A stretch of DNA of 64,000 bases from Streptomyces sp. NBC_00287 (GTDB lineage: Bacteria; Actinomycetota; Actinomycetes; Streptomycetales; Streptomycetaceae). Both the position numbers and the translations under genes were made by a program. Each line of letters starts with the position of its first letter. The stretch's first letter is position 1. The DNA lies in the NCBI RefSeq assembly GCF_036173105.1, contig NZ_CP108053.1, positions 124,001-188,000 of the forward strand. The letters are read 5' to 3'. The notes below the pieces were generated by a model. It worked only from the letters and a program-made list of their open reading frames with translations, was not told the DNA's origin and searched no databases. This document shows, piece after piece, positions 30,077-38,739 of the stretch.

Positions 30077-30249
30077 GGGCATATCGAGTCGTGATCATCG
30101 GGTGGTCCTGGTGAGGTCCTGGCAGGTACGGCTCGATGAACTCCCAATCCGGATCGGTCAGTTGCACTCGCGTCACGTAAGACCGTCTATCGGACCGGAC
30201 CGTGCCACGAAGGCACATCCCGCAAATTGATCACGACTCGATACGCGCC
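30077..30249 (-). mobile_element. internally deleted IS112-like element (173 bp)
   Basis: Both ends of an IS112-like element remain as inverted repeats around TATCGAGTCGTGATCA, and CTAG lies at each junction (30073-30076 and 30250-30253), the expected 4-bp target. The minus strand reads the transposase start (TRVQLTDPDWEFIEPYLP) and jumps straight to the last few codons (RTTR-stop). Nearly all of the coding region is gone. Such short derivatives can be moved by a full-length relative. It is inserted in the Tn3 transposase gene. Confidence 0.7.
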
Positions 30250-31060
30250 CTAGGCCCATGTACTCGGTGTGCCAGCAGATAACGGCATTCGTGACGACGG
30301 TCAGGCACCACGTCTGTTCGTTCTGCTGCTGCGTAGTGGAGGTAGGGGCGCAGGGAGTGGATGGACTCGCCCTTGTTGAGCTGCCGGGCGATCTTGCGAC
30401 CGTAGCCCTCGTCCGACAGGTACTTCACGGCGTAGATCGTGCGCCCATATGACTCCGTACTCCTTCAGCGCGGCGGCCAGGGCGTTCTGCCGGGAGGCGG
30501 CGGAGAGCTTGCCGTCGAGGTTGGCCTTCTTCGTCAACAGCGGCCCGGCCTTCGGGAAGCGCTCCTCGTAGTCGGTCTTGGCGCCCATCCAGTACAGGTG
30601 ATCTTGCCCAGATCGCGAATACTCGGCAAGAGCCGCTTGCCCACGAAATCAAACAGCCCGAAGTTGACCAGGGTGACGCCGTGCGTGTCCGTGGCGTGTT
30701 CGGTGATCGGCAGATCGGTGGCGTTGCCCAGGATGTCGTCCAGTACATAGTGCGCCTCGCGGTGCGTGGCCACGATCACTTTGGTGCCGAAGGTGGAGTG
30801 CTGGTCGCTCACGTGGGTGTAGGTGGAGATGCCCTCCGGAAGTACTTGTCCAGGTACCGGACAGTGATCGACTTCCCCCCCCCGGGTGGGGCACCGCTGC
30901 CCGGCCGAGGACGACAGGGTGCCGGACCGAACATCGAGGCCATGGGCAGCTGGTGTTGGTAGTTGACCAGGCAGATGTTCGCCTCGCGCAGCGTCTCATC
31001 GCGGATGCACCACACCGCCGTCCGCGCGAGCACGTCATAGGGGATGCCGCTCACGCAGTG
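30250..31060 (-). pseudogene. Tn3-family transposase, C-terminal half, many frameshifts
   Basis: Fragments in order on the minus strand are GIPYDVLARTAVWCIRDETL, LPMASMFGPAP, GKSITVRYLDKYFRRASPPT, MSDQHSTFGTKVIVATHREA, DLPITEHATDTHGVTLVNFG, FPKAGPLLTKKANLDG, YGVIWAHDL and MKYLSDEGYGRKIARQLNKG. These are consecutive blocks of the Tn3 transposase catalytic domain, scattered over different frames with small deletions between them. The C terminus is cut by the IS112-like insertion at 30250. No resolvase or 38-bp repeats were seen, so this is a transposon wreck. Confidence 0.8.
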
Positions 31061-31301
31061 CGGTCGTGCTCGAGCTGGAGCAGGACACGTCCAGCTCGTG
31101 AACCGGGCGGTGACGCTGCGGCACATGAATCGAGCCGGCACGGTCCTGGGCCCGGACGGCCGGGCTACCGAGTGGGTGCCGACCGACCCGTGGTTCCGCA
31201 ATGGAACCCGGTCCCAGCCGCGCGCTACGGCGGAGGGATCCTCACATGGAAAGGCCCGGCCCTCCGAACCGGGAAGCCGGACCTTGCCGAGGCTTGCGGG
31301 A

Positions 31302-31505
31302 TCAGGCGGGGCGGATGTTCTCCGCCTGCGGGCCCTTCTGGCCCTGGGTAATGTCGAACTCCACCTTCTGGCCCTCCTGCAGCTCGCGGTAGCCCTGGCT
31401 GGCGATGTTGGAGTAGTGAGCGAAGACGTCGGGGCCGCCGCCCTCCTGCTCGATGAACCCGAAGCCCTTCTCGCTGTTGAACCACTTGACTGTGCCCTTG
31501 GCCAT
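31302..31505 (-). CDS. cold-shock protein (CspA family)
   Basis: A 67-residue single OB-fold nucleic-acid chaperone. It shows both RNA-binding motifs, KGFGFI in [11 protein letters not shown] and VFAHYS in [18 protein letters not shown] precedes the ATG at 31505. Streptomyces carry several such genes; they bind single-stranded RNA and DNA and loosen structure at low temperature or in stationary phase. It stands alone between Tn3 debris and a hypothetical gene. A hairpin lies in its presumed 5' untranslated region. Confidence 0.95.
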   Translation of the reverse strand: MAKGTVKWFNSEKGFGFIEQEGGGPDVFAHYSNIASQGYRELQEGQKVEFDITQGQKGPQAENIRPA

Positions 31506-31593
31506 AGCCGTCTCCTTCGAGGGAAAACGGGCTCGCACCCTGCGCGCCCGGGAGGTGATCGCCCTGGTCCGGAGAGGCGCTGAACAGCAAGAA

Positions 31594-31617
31594 CGCCCGT
31601 GAATGCGATCACGGGCG
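31594..31617. promoter_or_regulatory. hairpin upstream of the cold-shock gene
   Basis: CGCCCGTGA (31594-31602) and TCACGGGCG (31609-31617) form a perfect 9-bp stem with a 6-base loop about 90 bases upstream of the start codon. It could be part of a structured cold-shock leader or a terminator for the region to its right. There is otherwise no gene between 31506 and 31891. Confidence 0.4.
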
Positions 31618-31891
31618 AACGAGACTTCGGAACCACGACTGCTGAATCACAACGCTATACCGGAGTAGTGGCAGGCGCCAGCGATAACACGGCAGCATCA
31701 ACGTCCGCCCAGTCGGCGCGCACGCCTGGCATCGGCTGCCGTTTCGACACCGCCCGCGCGGCCGAACAGCCGGTGCGCGAGGCCCCCCCGCGTACGACGG
31801 TCCCGGTCAAGCATTCGCCGATCCGCAGTCGAGATCGCAGTTGCTCCCCATGGTTCATCAACAGGCATCCCGCCATCCTGCCCGATCGGGT

Positions 31892-32347
31892 CTATGGCTG
31901 GAGATCTTCGTGGAGTCCTTCGATCCTGCGACTCGGTCCAGCGTGGGCTCCCCCTACCTCCACCAGGCTCCAGCCCGGGTGTTCCTCCGAGGCTTCGGCA
32001 TCCCGGCCCTCGTCGAGGCATTCGAGTACGGCAAAGGCCGTATCGTGAACGGCGCTCTGAACCAGACCAAGCAGGTCACCCGGGTCAGCCCCAGCGGCCA
32101 GCAGCCGTTGAGCAGCAGGAATAGCAGTCAATGCACCTGCACGGGCCCACGAATCGACCGCCTGTCGGCGGATGGCCCTCAGTATGAGGAAGCGCGCGAG
32201 CTGCGGGATGTTCTCGCTGATCTCCGAACGCGTCCAGCCTTCCGGATCCTCAGCGCCCAGTTCTTCGAATCGATCTCGCAGCTCACCCGCCACGTCCTGC
32301 TTGTCCTTGGGCAGGGTGGCCAACCACTCATCCCACACACCAGTCAT
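31892..32347 (-). CDS. hypothetical protein
   Basis: A 151-residue soluble, helical and acidic protein starting at ATG 32347 (or the GTG just before). Typical stretches are WDEWLATLPKDKQDVAGELR, RFEELGAEDPEGWTRSEISE and NIPQLARFLILRAIRRQAVD. Codon use matches the organism, so it is probably real. No known domain is recognised. About 300 bases without a gene lie on its 5' side. It is not linked to a neighbour. Confidence 0.55.
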   Translation of the reverse strand: MTGVWDEWLATLPKDKQDVAGELRDRFEELGAEDPEGWTRSEISENIPQLARFLILRAIRRQAVDSWARAGALTAIPAAQRLLAAGADPGDLLGLVQSAVHDTAFAVLECLDEGRDAEASEEHPGWSLVEVGGAHAGPSRRIEGLHEDLQP

Positions 32348-32654
32348 CACAGCAGCATGTCAGCACCGCCGAGGGCACCGGCGTCTGGGATCCCTGAGGA
32401 GGCAGGGTTCAGTAGTGCCCCCGCTGCTCGTCGGACACGGGCGCAAGCTGCCCCAACTGGGCACCTTCGACAGGCTCCACTGTCTCCAACTCCACGGCGG
32501 TACCAGTCACTTGACGTCTCTCCCGTGATCGTCGGATCCGCCGTTAGATTTCCACTCCTCGCCGCGGGGGTGGTGCCCCTATGTGTTCGGTCAAGGGCAC
32601 GGGCCAGTAGGTTCGGGTGGGCGAAGTTGAGTGCCAGGGTGTTGGGGTGGGCGC

Positions 32655-32900
32655 ATGAGCGATAGCCAGGTCACGATCAAGCTCACGAGCGATCAAGCAC
32701 TGGTGTTGTCGGATTGGTTGGAGAAGCTCCAGATGACGGACCTCGGTCGCGTCATCGATGATCCGGCGGTGTGGTCACCGATCCATCGCATTGCCGGGAC
32801 GTTGGACAAGACGCTTCCCGAGTTGTTCGCAGCGGACTATGGCCACAGGCTTGAGGCCGCTCGCCGGCGGCTTCGGGCAGAGAACGACTGGGCGGTTTGA
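32655..32900 (+). CDS. small hypothetical protein
   Basis: An 81-residue protein starting at ATG 32655 with GGGTGGG upstream. The sequence MSDSQVTIKLTSDQALVLSD continues with WLEKLQMTDLGRVIDDPAVW and ends in a basic helix (YGHRLEAARRRLRAENDW). It resembles small conserved Streptomyces proteins of unknown role. It converges on the methyltransferase gene. Confidence 0.6.
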   Translation: MSDSQVTIKLTSDQALVLSDWLEKLQMTDLGRVIDDPAVWSPIHRIAGTLDKTLPELFAADYGHRLEAARRRLRAENDWAV

Positions 32901-32958
32901 ACTCCTCAGCTGATCACGGGGAGGCGGGAAACGACGGGGCAGCAGTGTCCACACTGGA

Positions 32959-33639
32959 TCACCGAGGCTTGGTGCCCTTGATGGCCAGCACGGCCGGCGT
33001 GGGGGCTCCGCTTTCGGCGAACCGGTCGAGTGTCAGACCGGCGTCGAGGAACGCGTGCAGCAGTTCAGGCAGTGGCCAATGGGTGGCGCCGACCTTGTCG
33101 CGCACCCCCTTGTCCGTCCAGGACGCCTTGGTCCAGCGGCCGTCGAGATAGCCGGGGCGGATGACCACTGCCTCACGGTGGCCGCGAGCTGCGAATCCAC
33201 CGCAGAAGCAGGGATGGACACCGATGTGCACGAACACGCCACCCGGACGCAGAACCCGGACGGCCTCACGCAGCACCTCCGGGTACCGGGGCATATCCGT
33301 GTGCACCATCACCGCGATGGCCGCCGGCAGGAAACCGTCACGGACCGGTAAGTGCCCGGCGTCAGCTTGCGCGACCGGCAGCCGCTCACGCGCATAGTGC
33401 AGCATCCCGCCGGACAGGTCGACGCCGATCGGGGTCCAGCCCAGCGCCCGGAGGCGGTCTGCGTGGATGCCGGTGCCACAACCGATCTCCAGGCAGGTGC
33501 CGCTGCCTTCACCCAGAAGATCGCTCAGGAGGACGTCCAGGCTCAGGGGGTGCCCGTCTCCTGTTACGGCACGCGGGCGGTTGAGGAACTCGCTCTCGTA
33601 CCAGTCAGCGATCTCGTCATAGGACGCCGTCGATGCCAT
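32959..33639 (-). CDS. class I SAM-dependent methyltransferase
   Basis: A 226-residue methyltransferase of the UbiE/Methyltransf_11 type. It opens with ASYDEIADWYESEFLNRPRA. The SAM-binding motif I is TCLEIGCGTGIHADRLR, the acidic end of strand two is GVDLSGGML, and post-motif II is ADAGHLPVRDGF. The C-terminal part (HPCFCGGFAARGHREAVVIR) is Cys/His-rich, as in a Streptomyces subgroup of unknown substrate. It is a single gene with no biosynthetic neighbours. Confidence 0.85.
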   Translation of the reverse strand: MASTASYDEIADWYESEFLNRPRAVTGDGHPLSLDVLLSDLLGEGSGTCLEIGCGTGIHADRLRALGWTPIGVDLSGGMLHYARERLPVAQADAGHLPVRDGFLPAAIAVMVHTDMPRYPEVLREAVRVLRPGGVFVHIGVHPCFCGGFAARGHREAVVIRPGYLDGRWTKASWTDKGVRDKVGATHWPLPELLHAFLDAGLTLDRFAESGAPTPAVLAIKGTKPR

Positions 33640-33784
33640 CAGTTATCCCTCCTGCCCGGGCCCCCGGCCCTCCAGGGACCTCGTCCGCTCTCAAGGCGGT
33701 CACGCTCCGCACCATGCGCCAACGCCGGTGCGGTCTGCTGGTTCTGCCCACGCAATCCGCACCGTCACACGGCATCATGCAGGC

Positions 33785-34096
33785 ATGATCACCATTCATC
33801 TGAAGTACGAGATCGACGCCGACAAACTTGAGGATTTCGAGGAGTACGGTCGCCGCTGGGTCCGGCTCGTCAACCGTTTCGGCGGGACGCACCACGGCTA
33901 CTTCCTGCCCAGTGAGGGCGACAGCGACATCGCCTACGCCCTCTTCTCCTTTCCCAGCCTGGCCGCCTACGAGCAGTACCGCACGGACAGCATGTCCGAC
34001 CCGGAGTGCCAAGAGGCGTTCCAGCTGGCCCGTGACACCCGCTGCATCAAGCGGTACGAGCGCCGCTTCCTCCGGCCGCTCGACGGCCCGTCCTAG
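33785..34096 (+). CDS. NIPSNAP-family protein
   Basis: A 103-residue ferredoxin-like (dimeric alpha/beta barrel) protein. Features are ITIHLKYEIDADKLEDFEEY, RFGGTHHGYFLPSEGDSDIA and YALFSFPSLAAYEQYRTDSM, typical of NIPSNAP proteins. Their role in bacteria is unknown; the fold is shared with monooxygenase-like and stress proteins. The ATG at 33785 lies 145 bases from the divergent methyltransferase start, so the two may share a promoter region. Confidence 0.8.
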   Translation: MITIHLKYEIDADKLEDFEEYGRRWVRLVNRFGGTHHGYFLPSEGDSDIAYALFSFPSLAAYEQYRTDSMSDPECQEAFQLARDTRCIKRYERRFLRPLDGPS

Positions 34097-34735
34097 ACCG
34101 CGGACAGGTTCGTGGTGCGCTCCTACCGGGCGGATAGGACGACCGGTGCGCGGTCGTGGGTTTCGGCGCTGTGCTGTGCGCTCAGCGCAGCGAGTGTCCG
34201 TCGGACGGGAGCGTGACGTTTGCGTGCGACAGGCGCCTACGGCAGTGAAGGTGGGCCGCCAGGGAGGTGATGGCCCTCAACGAGAAGAGGGCGGTGGCGA
34301 GGCGCCCGGGCAAGGGCCAGTTGGGCGGCAATGTCGGCGGTGGCGTAGCGCGTCGTGGGAGTGAAGCCGGGCCTGCAGCCCCCCTCACATCGGGCGGGCG
34401 GGACGCCTGGCATTCCGCGTCCGCACCCCGCCTGCGTCCAAGGGACGATCATAGAGTCCATACATTCTGCGATGCCCGCGACCTGGCTGAACGGCGCCGC
34501 CCTGAGTGCGCTTGGTCGGCCGGGTGGGGCGGCTGGGCGTCCCGGCATCCGTAGCGCGCGGGCCGGATGCTGCCCGGGGCAGGCAACGTCTGCATCCGCG
34601 CCCGCGCACTCGCCCGGGGATCGGTCGCGTTGCGGCAGCTGTTCAGCCGGGGGAGGCGCGGGTCGCAGGAGCTGGTTCGCGTGCAGCGTGCCAGGGACCA
34701 GACGCAGGGCCGTGCGCTCGCTGACCGGCGTCGCA
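34097..34735. other. region without a supported gene
   Basis: Long open frames on both strands overlap but lack motifs, ribosome sites and consistent codon bias. The right end leads into an IS5 relic, so part of this may be the decayed N-terminal half of that element. Confidence 0.4.
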
Positions 34736-35155
34736 GGCGGTCGGCGGACGGCACTTGGGAGCGAATCCTGCGGGCCGTTCATGGCCGCTGCGGATGCTGA
34801 GGGCCGGATCGACTGGAGGATGGTGTGCTTGGACTCCACTTCCTGTCGGGCCAATCAACATGCAGCGGGAGCCCGACCCCGTTCGCCAAAGATGGCCGGC
34901 AGACGCAGTAGGCCGCCGCGCCATCGTCCCGACGAAGCTCTGGGCCGTTCACGCGGCGGCTTGACCTGCAAGATCCACCTGGTGGGTGAGGCCGGCTGCC
35001 GCCTGCTGGCATTCGTCATTACACCCGGCCAGTGGGGCGATGCCCCGCAACTGATCCCCGTGCTGGAGCAGATCAGGGTGCATCAGTCAGAAGGCGGACA
35101 CCCGCGCACGCGCCCCAACCACCTCGGGGCCGACAAAGCCCGGCCGGCACGGTAG
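34736..35155 (+). pseudogene. IS5-family transposase, broken at both ends
   Basis: Reads SADGTWERILRAVHG in one frame, shifts, then ADAEGRIDWRMVCLDSTSCR with the first catalytic Asp, and RPDEALGRSRGGLTCKIHLV, LAFVITPGQWGDAPQLIPVL and HPRTRPNHLGADKARPAR, where the second Asp is present. The last third with the catalytic Glu is missing. Terminal repeats were not found. An inactive copy lying 60 bases from the phosphatase-like gene on the other strand. Confidence 0.75.
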
Positions 35156-35214
35156 TCGTCATGCGTGATTCTCCCGTTCGTCGTGGTGATGAGAAGGGCC
35201 GGTCCGGACTTCCG

Positions 35215-35994
35215 TCATGCGGTGAGGAGTTCCAGCGCGGCGGCGTGCACGCCCGGCGCGGCGGCGAGGTAGCTTTCGGTGGCCAGCTCCCATGGCTTGC
35301 CCTCGATGTCGGTCACGACGCCACCGGCCTCCTGGACAAGTAGGACACCTGCCGCGTGGGACCGGACATTGTCGAACTGCCAGTGCACGTCCATCCGGCC
35401 CGCCGCGACCTGGACGAGCTGGCCGGTCACCGGTACGGAAACCTGTACGTACAGGGCGGAGTTCAGCATCGCGGTAACGGCGGAGCCCACCCGCTGGGCG
35501 AGCTCGGGGTCGTGACCCGGCTGAGCCTGGCCGGTCCCGGCCAGTGCGCCGTCCAGCGACGTCTTGGCCGATACCCGCAGCCGTACGCCGTTGAGGAACG
35601 CCCCGCCGCCCTCGGTCGCGGTGAACATCTCGTCGAGGACGGGGGCGTAGACCACCGCCAGCACCGGGCGGCCGTCGCGCACGAGGCTCACGCCGATGTT
35701 CCAGTCGGGCATGCCGTGCACGGCATTGATGTTGCCGCCGACCGGGTCGATGAGCCACCACTCGCCCCCGGCCATCGGCCCCGATCCGTGTTCGTCATTG
35801 AGCCAGCCCGCACTTGGCAGGGCCTCGGTCAACGCCGGGCGCAATATGTCGACCACGGCAGCGTCGTTGGCCTGGAGGTCCGCGAGCAGTTCGGGGAGCC
35901 CGGGCTGACGTGACTCGGTGGAATAGCGCGTCATCATCCGGGCGCCGGCGTGGCGGACGGCGGTGACGGTCGCGGCAAGCAGTTCCTGGCTCAT
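35215..35994 (-). CDS. inositol monophosphatase-like protein with altered metal motif
   Basis: A 259-residue member of the Li-sensitive phosphatase fold: LLADLQANDAAVVDILRPAL, NDEHGSGP in the place of the first acidic loop, WWLIDPVGGNINAVHGMPDW, and DNVRSHAAGVLLVQEAGGVV at the end. The usual DPxDG metal and catalytic motif reads DPVGG, and the later WD-A-AG motif reads SHAAG, so ordinary phosphatase activity is doubtful. Related Streptomyces proteins share the DPxGGN form. GGAG lies 8 bases before ATG 35994. It is divergent from a LysR regulator with only 55 bases between them. Confidence 0.75.
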   Translation of the reverse strand: MSQELLAATVTAVRHAGARMMTRYSTESRQPGLPELLADLQANDAAVVDILRPALTEALPSAGWLNDEHGSGPMAGGEWWLIDPVGGNINAVHGMPDWNIGVSLVRDGRPVLAVVYAPVLDEMFTATEGGGAFLNGVRLRVSAKTSLDGALAGTGQAQPGHDPELAQRVGSAVTAMLNSALYVQVSVPVTGQLVQVAAGRMDVHWQFDNVRSHAAGVLLVQEAGGVVTDIEGKPWELATESYLAAAPGVHAAALELLTA

Positions 35995-36049
35995 GGCATG
36001 CTCCGTAAGTTGATCGAAGTGGATCTGCATCTGGTTAGGATTTACTTCC

Positions 36050-36949
36050 ATGCAATTGGACTTGAATCTGCTGACCGTGCTGGACGCCCTGCTCGAGGAG
36101 GGCAGCGTGAGAGGCGCGGCCGAGCGGCTGCACCTGTCCTCGCCCGCGGTCAGCCGCACCCTCGGCCGATTGCGCGTCGTCACCGGGGACGACATCCTCG
36201 TGCGCACCGGCCACTCCATGGCCCCCACCCCGTACGCGATCTCGGTGCGGGAGGAGGTGCACCGGCTGGTCAGGCAGGCCCACGAGGTGCTTCGCCCGAT
36301 CCGCGAGTTGGACTTGGCCGAACTGGAGCGCACCTTCACGATCCAGTGTCACGATGCGGTGGCCGCATCCCTGGTACCGGTACTGGTCGAAAGGATCCAG
36401 GAGCGGGCTTCCGGAGTGCAGTTGCGGGTGCTGGCGGAGAGGGCCGTCGACGCCGACGACCTGCGTCATGGCCGCGTCGATCTGGAAATAGGTGGTGGTC
36501 GACCGAGTCTGCCCGAGTTCCGGTCCGAGCCGCTCGGCGACGACCGGCTCGTCGTGGCGATGCGCGCGGACCACTCGTGCGTCGCCGGACTGGACCTGGC
36601 CTCCTATGCGGCGCACCCGCACGTGGTGGTCTCCCGGCGTGGCCGCCTCACCGCACCGATCGACGACGTGCTGGCCGCCGAAGGTCTGCGGCGCCGGGTG
36701 GTAGCGGCGGTGGCCACGGTGTCCACCGCCCTGCAGATCGCCGCCCGCGGTGACGCGCTGGTCACCTGCACAGCGACTCTCGGCCGCCCGCTCATCGAGG
36801 CGTTCGGCCTGGTCGCCCTGCCGCTGCCGATCGAGTCCCCGGCGGCGACCCTCAACTGCAACTGGCATCAGCGCTACGATTCCGACCCCGCCCATGCCTG
36901 GCTCCGCGAGCAGGTCCGGGCGTCGCTCGAGGAGATCACCGCCTGCTGA
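36050..36949 (+). CDS. LysR-family transcriptional regulator
   Basis: A 299-residue regulator. The winged helix-turn-helix is at the N terminus (LNLLTVLDALLEEGSVRGAA then LHLSSPAVSRTLGRLR), followed by a hinge and a periplasmic-binding-like effector domain (FTIQCHDAVAASLVPVLVER). The gene is divergent from the inositol-phosphatase-like gene over a 55-bp region that must hold both promoters. LysR proteins usually control the divergent gene, so that is its likely target. The convergent NAD(P)-binding gene directly abuts its 3' end. Confidence 0.92.
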   Translation: MQLDLNLLTVLDALLEEGSVRGAAERLHLSSPAVSRTLGRLRVVTGDDILVRTGHSMAPTPYAISVREEVHRLVRQAHEVLRPIRELDLAELERTFTIQCHDAVAASLVPVLVERIQERASGVQLRVLAERAVDADDLRHGRVDLEIGGGRPSLPEFRSEPLGDDRLVVAMRADHSCVAGLDLASYAAHPHVVVSRRGRLTAPIDDVLAAEGLRRRVVAAVATVSTALQIAARGDALVTCTATLGRPLIEAFGLVALPLPIESPAATLNCNWHQRYDSDPAHAWLREQVRASLEEITAC

Positions 36950-37558
36950 CTACTCCGCCAACGGCAGAGCCACGACCCCGGGAAAATCCGGCGCCTCGGC
37001 CTCGTCGAGCATCGCCGCGGCGACGGTTTCCCGGCTGACCACCGCACCGAAGTCGAAAGCAGGCGCGGACTCCAGACCGACCGTGCGCCGACGAGGGCTC
37101 TCCGGCCCATCACCAAGCATCCCGGCATGGAAGACGGTGCCCCCGGCCGCGAGAACGGTGTCGTCGGCCGCGACCTTGTCCGCGAGCCGGTCGCCCAGCA
37201 CCCTGGCCAGCACGCCCGCGCCCTCCCCCGCCGCATCGGCCGACTTGCCCGTGCCGTAGGCACCGAGCCAGATGACACGCCGTGGGCCGGCGGCGACGAC
37301 AGCCCGAGCACCGGACAGGAGAACCCCGGCCCGGTCCGTACCGAGCGCGGAGAGGACCACGGAATCCCCGTCCACAACGGCGGCGATACTGGCCGCGTCG
37401 TTCACATCCCCCGCAACTTTGCGCAGGTTCACGGAGTCGGGCAGAGCGATCCGTTCGGGATCACGCGCGATGGCGGTCACGGTGTGACCACGGCGCAGCG
37501 CCTGCCGGGTGAGGGCAATTCCGGTGCGGCCGGAGGCCGCGAGGACGGTGAGGTTCAT
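36950..37558 (-). CDS. NAD(P)H-binding protein (atypical short-chain dehydrogenase)
   Basis: A 202-residue Rossmann-fold protein. The nucleotide motif is NLTVLAASGRTGIALTRQAL, with the NmrA/BVR-B-like GxxGxxG variant ASGRTG. Next come VTAIARDPERI, the VAGDVNDAASI segment and RRVIWLGAYGTG. Such proteins act as biliverdin-reductase-like or quinone-type reductases or as redox sensors. The ATG at 37558 is supported by the family N terminus. The stop is adjacent to the end of the convergent LysR gene. An inverted repeat lies upstream. Confidence 0.82.
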   Translation of the reverse strand: MNLTVLAASGRTGIALTRQALRRGHTVTAIARDPERIALPDSVNLRKVAGDVNDAASIAAVVDGDSVVLSALGTDRAGVLLSGARAVVAAGPRRVIWLGAYGTGKSADAAGEGAGVLARVLGDRLADKVAADDTVLAAGGTVFHAGMLGDGPESPRRRTVGLESAPAFDFGAVVSRETVAAAMLDEAEAPDFPGVVALPLAE

Positions 37559-37588
37559 GCCGAGAACGTTAGGGAGCCCGCTAATTAA

Positions 37589-37615
37589 CATCAAGTGCAA
37601 GCTTCTGACTTGATG
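37589..37615. promoter_or_regulatory. inverted repeat upstream of the NAD(P)-binding gene
   Basis: CATCAAGT at 37589-37596 and ACTTGATG at 37608-37615 form a perfect 8-bp inverted repeat with an 11-base spacer, 31 bases ahead of the start codon at 37558, in a locally AT-rich stretch. It looks like an operator for a dimeric regulator of the HxlR or LysR kind. No divergent regulator gene is left here; the DNA to the right is decayed. Confidence 0.5.
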
Positions 37616-37763
37616 AGTTACCAAGACGCAATCCCCGTCTCGGAGGGGGCTCAGCGCGCCGCGTCCTCGCGCCCTACTGAGATCTCCAGCGCCATGAAAT
37701 GAGCGGAGCCCGACTTGCGCGCGGAGTGCTCGCATTTCATTGGGATCCAAGGCACACCGCTTG

Positions 37764-38208
37764 GGCGGAAACCCGACGCTGTGTGCCGACATCCTCGCCC
37801 TCATCGGAGCCACTCCGACCGGCTCGCCAACAGTCGGCCGCCGGCATGACCAGCCACGGCAACTTCCGCCGAGGCTGACCCTGAACGCGCTGCACGATGC
37901 TGGCCCCACGTACCTGAGCATCAGCCTGCACCGCATTGATCACGCACAGTCCACCGAGATCATGGGCGGCGGAGACCCGCGGGTATCCCGCGACGATCGA
38001 CCGGGCGCTCGAACTCGACCTCAAGGTCAAGATCAACTGCGTGCTTCAACGGTCGTATCTGGACGACGCCTTCGGTGTCGCCGAACTCGCCAAACGACTC
38101 CCCATCGCCGTGCGGCCGATCAAACTGCGGCATATCAAGCCGGCGGAGGCGCTGTTCCCCACGGAGTTCGTGCCTGAGGTGGAGGTCCGCGAGCGCCTCC
38201 ACACCTGA
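37764..38208 (+). pseudogene. radical SAM (MoaA-like) protein, truncated and frameshifted
   Basis: Reads GGNPTLCADILALIGATPTG, corresponding to the GGEP motif region of radical SAM enzymes. It continues NALHDAGPTYLSISLHRIDH and STEIMGGGDP, then in another frame PATIDRALELDLKVKINCVL, AKRLPIAVRPIKLRHIK and FPTEFVPEVEVRERL. The order matches the middle of MoaA-type GTP cyclases and relatives. The CxxxCxxC cluster loop and the C-terminal part are absent. A fragment without function. Confidence 0.65.
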
Positions 38209-38331
38209 GCCGCCTACGAAGTACTGCCACCCCCTCGTCCTTCGGGCAACCGCTGCACCTCAGCGGCGAACGCCTGGGGCAGCACGGCGGTGGCCCCCCT
38301 GCGCCAAGCGTTCCGAGGCGGCGTGGGGGTC

Positions 38332-38625
38332 TCAGGGCATCATCTCGTAGGCCCGTGTCAGGGCTCAACGCGCTGCGAACGCGCCGCGTCGACCGCCGGG
38401 CGCGGACCGCGCCGAGCGCCCAAAGCTGCTGCTCCTCGGTCGCGCAGTCCTTCCCGTGGAGCTCGACTGGGTGCGCGGAGAAGTCCCGCACGCGGACGGC
38501 GAACAGCTCGTCGAGTACGTCCTCGTCGAGGCCCGTCAGGGCTGCCTGCTCCAGGACCAGCTGCTTGCGGACGACGAGCGCGAAAAGCTGCCCGACGGCG
38601 AGCAGCAGGTCGAGGGCTCAGGGGC
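38332..38625 (-). pseudogene. acyl-CoA dehydrogenase, C-terminal fragment
   Basis: One minus-strand frame reads [20 protein letters not shown], then [20 protein letters not shown] and RDFSAHPVELHGKDCATEEQ, with a shift just before a final AYEMMP-stop (stop at 38332-38334). This is the last hundred residues of a Streptomyces acyl-CoA dehydrogenase family. The FAD-binding and catalytic parts are missing. It abuts another relic on its 5' side. Confidence 0.65.
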
Positions 38626-38739
38626 TTGTCCGAGATCCCAACCCCGCAGTGGGACGCAGTTCCTGCCGGGGTCAACGCCGACGAGGGGCTTCCTGTGGTT
38701 CAGGACGTGCCGGGTGGGTGGGGCCGTGGTCTCCTGCGC

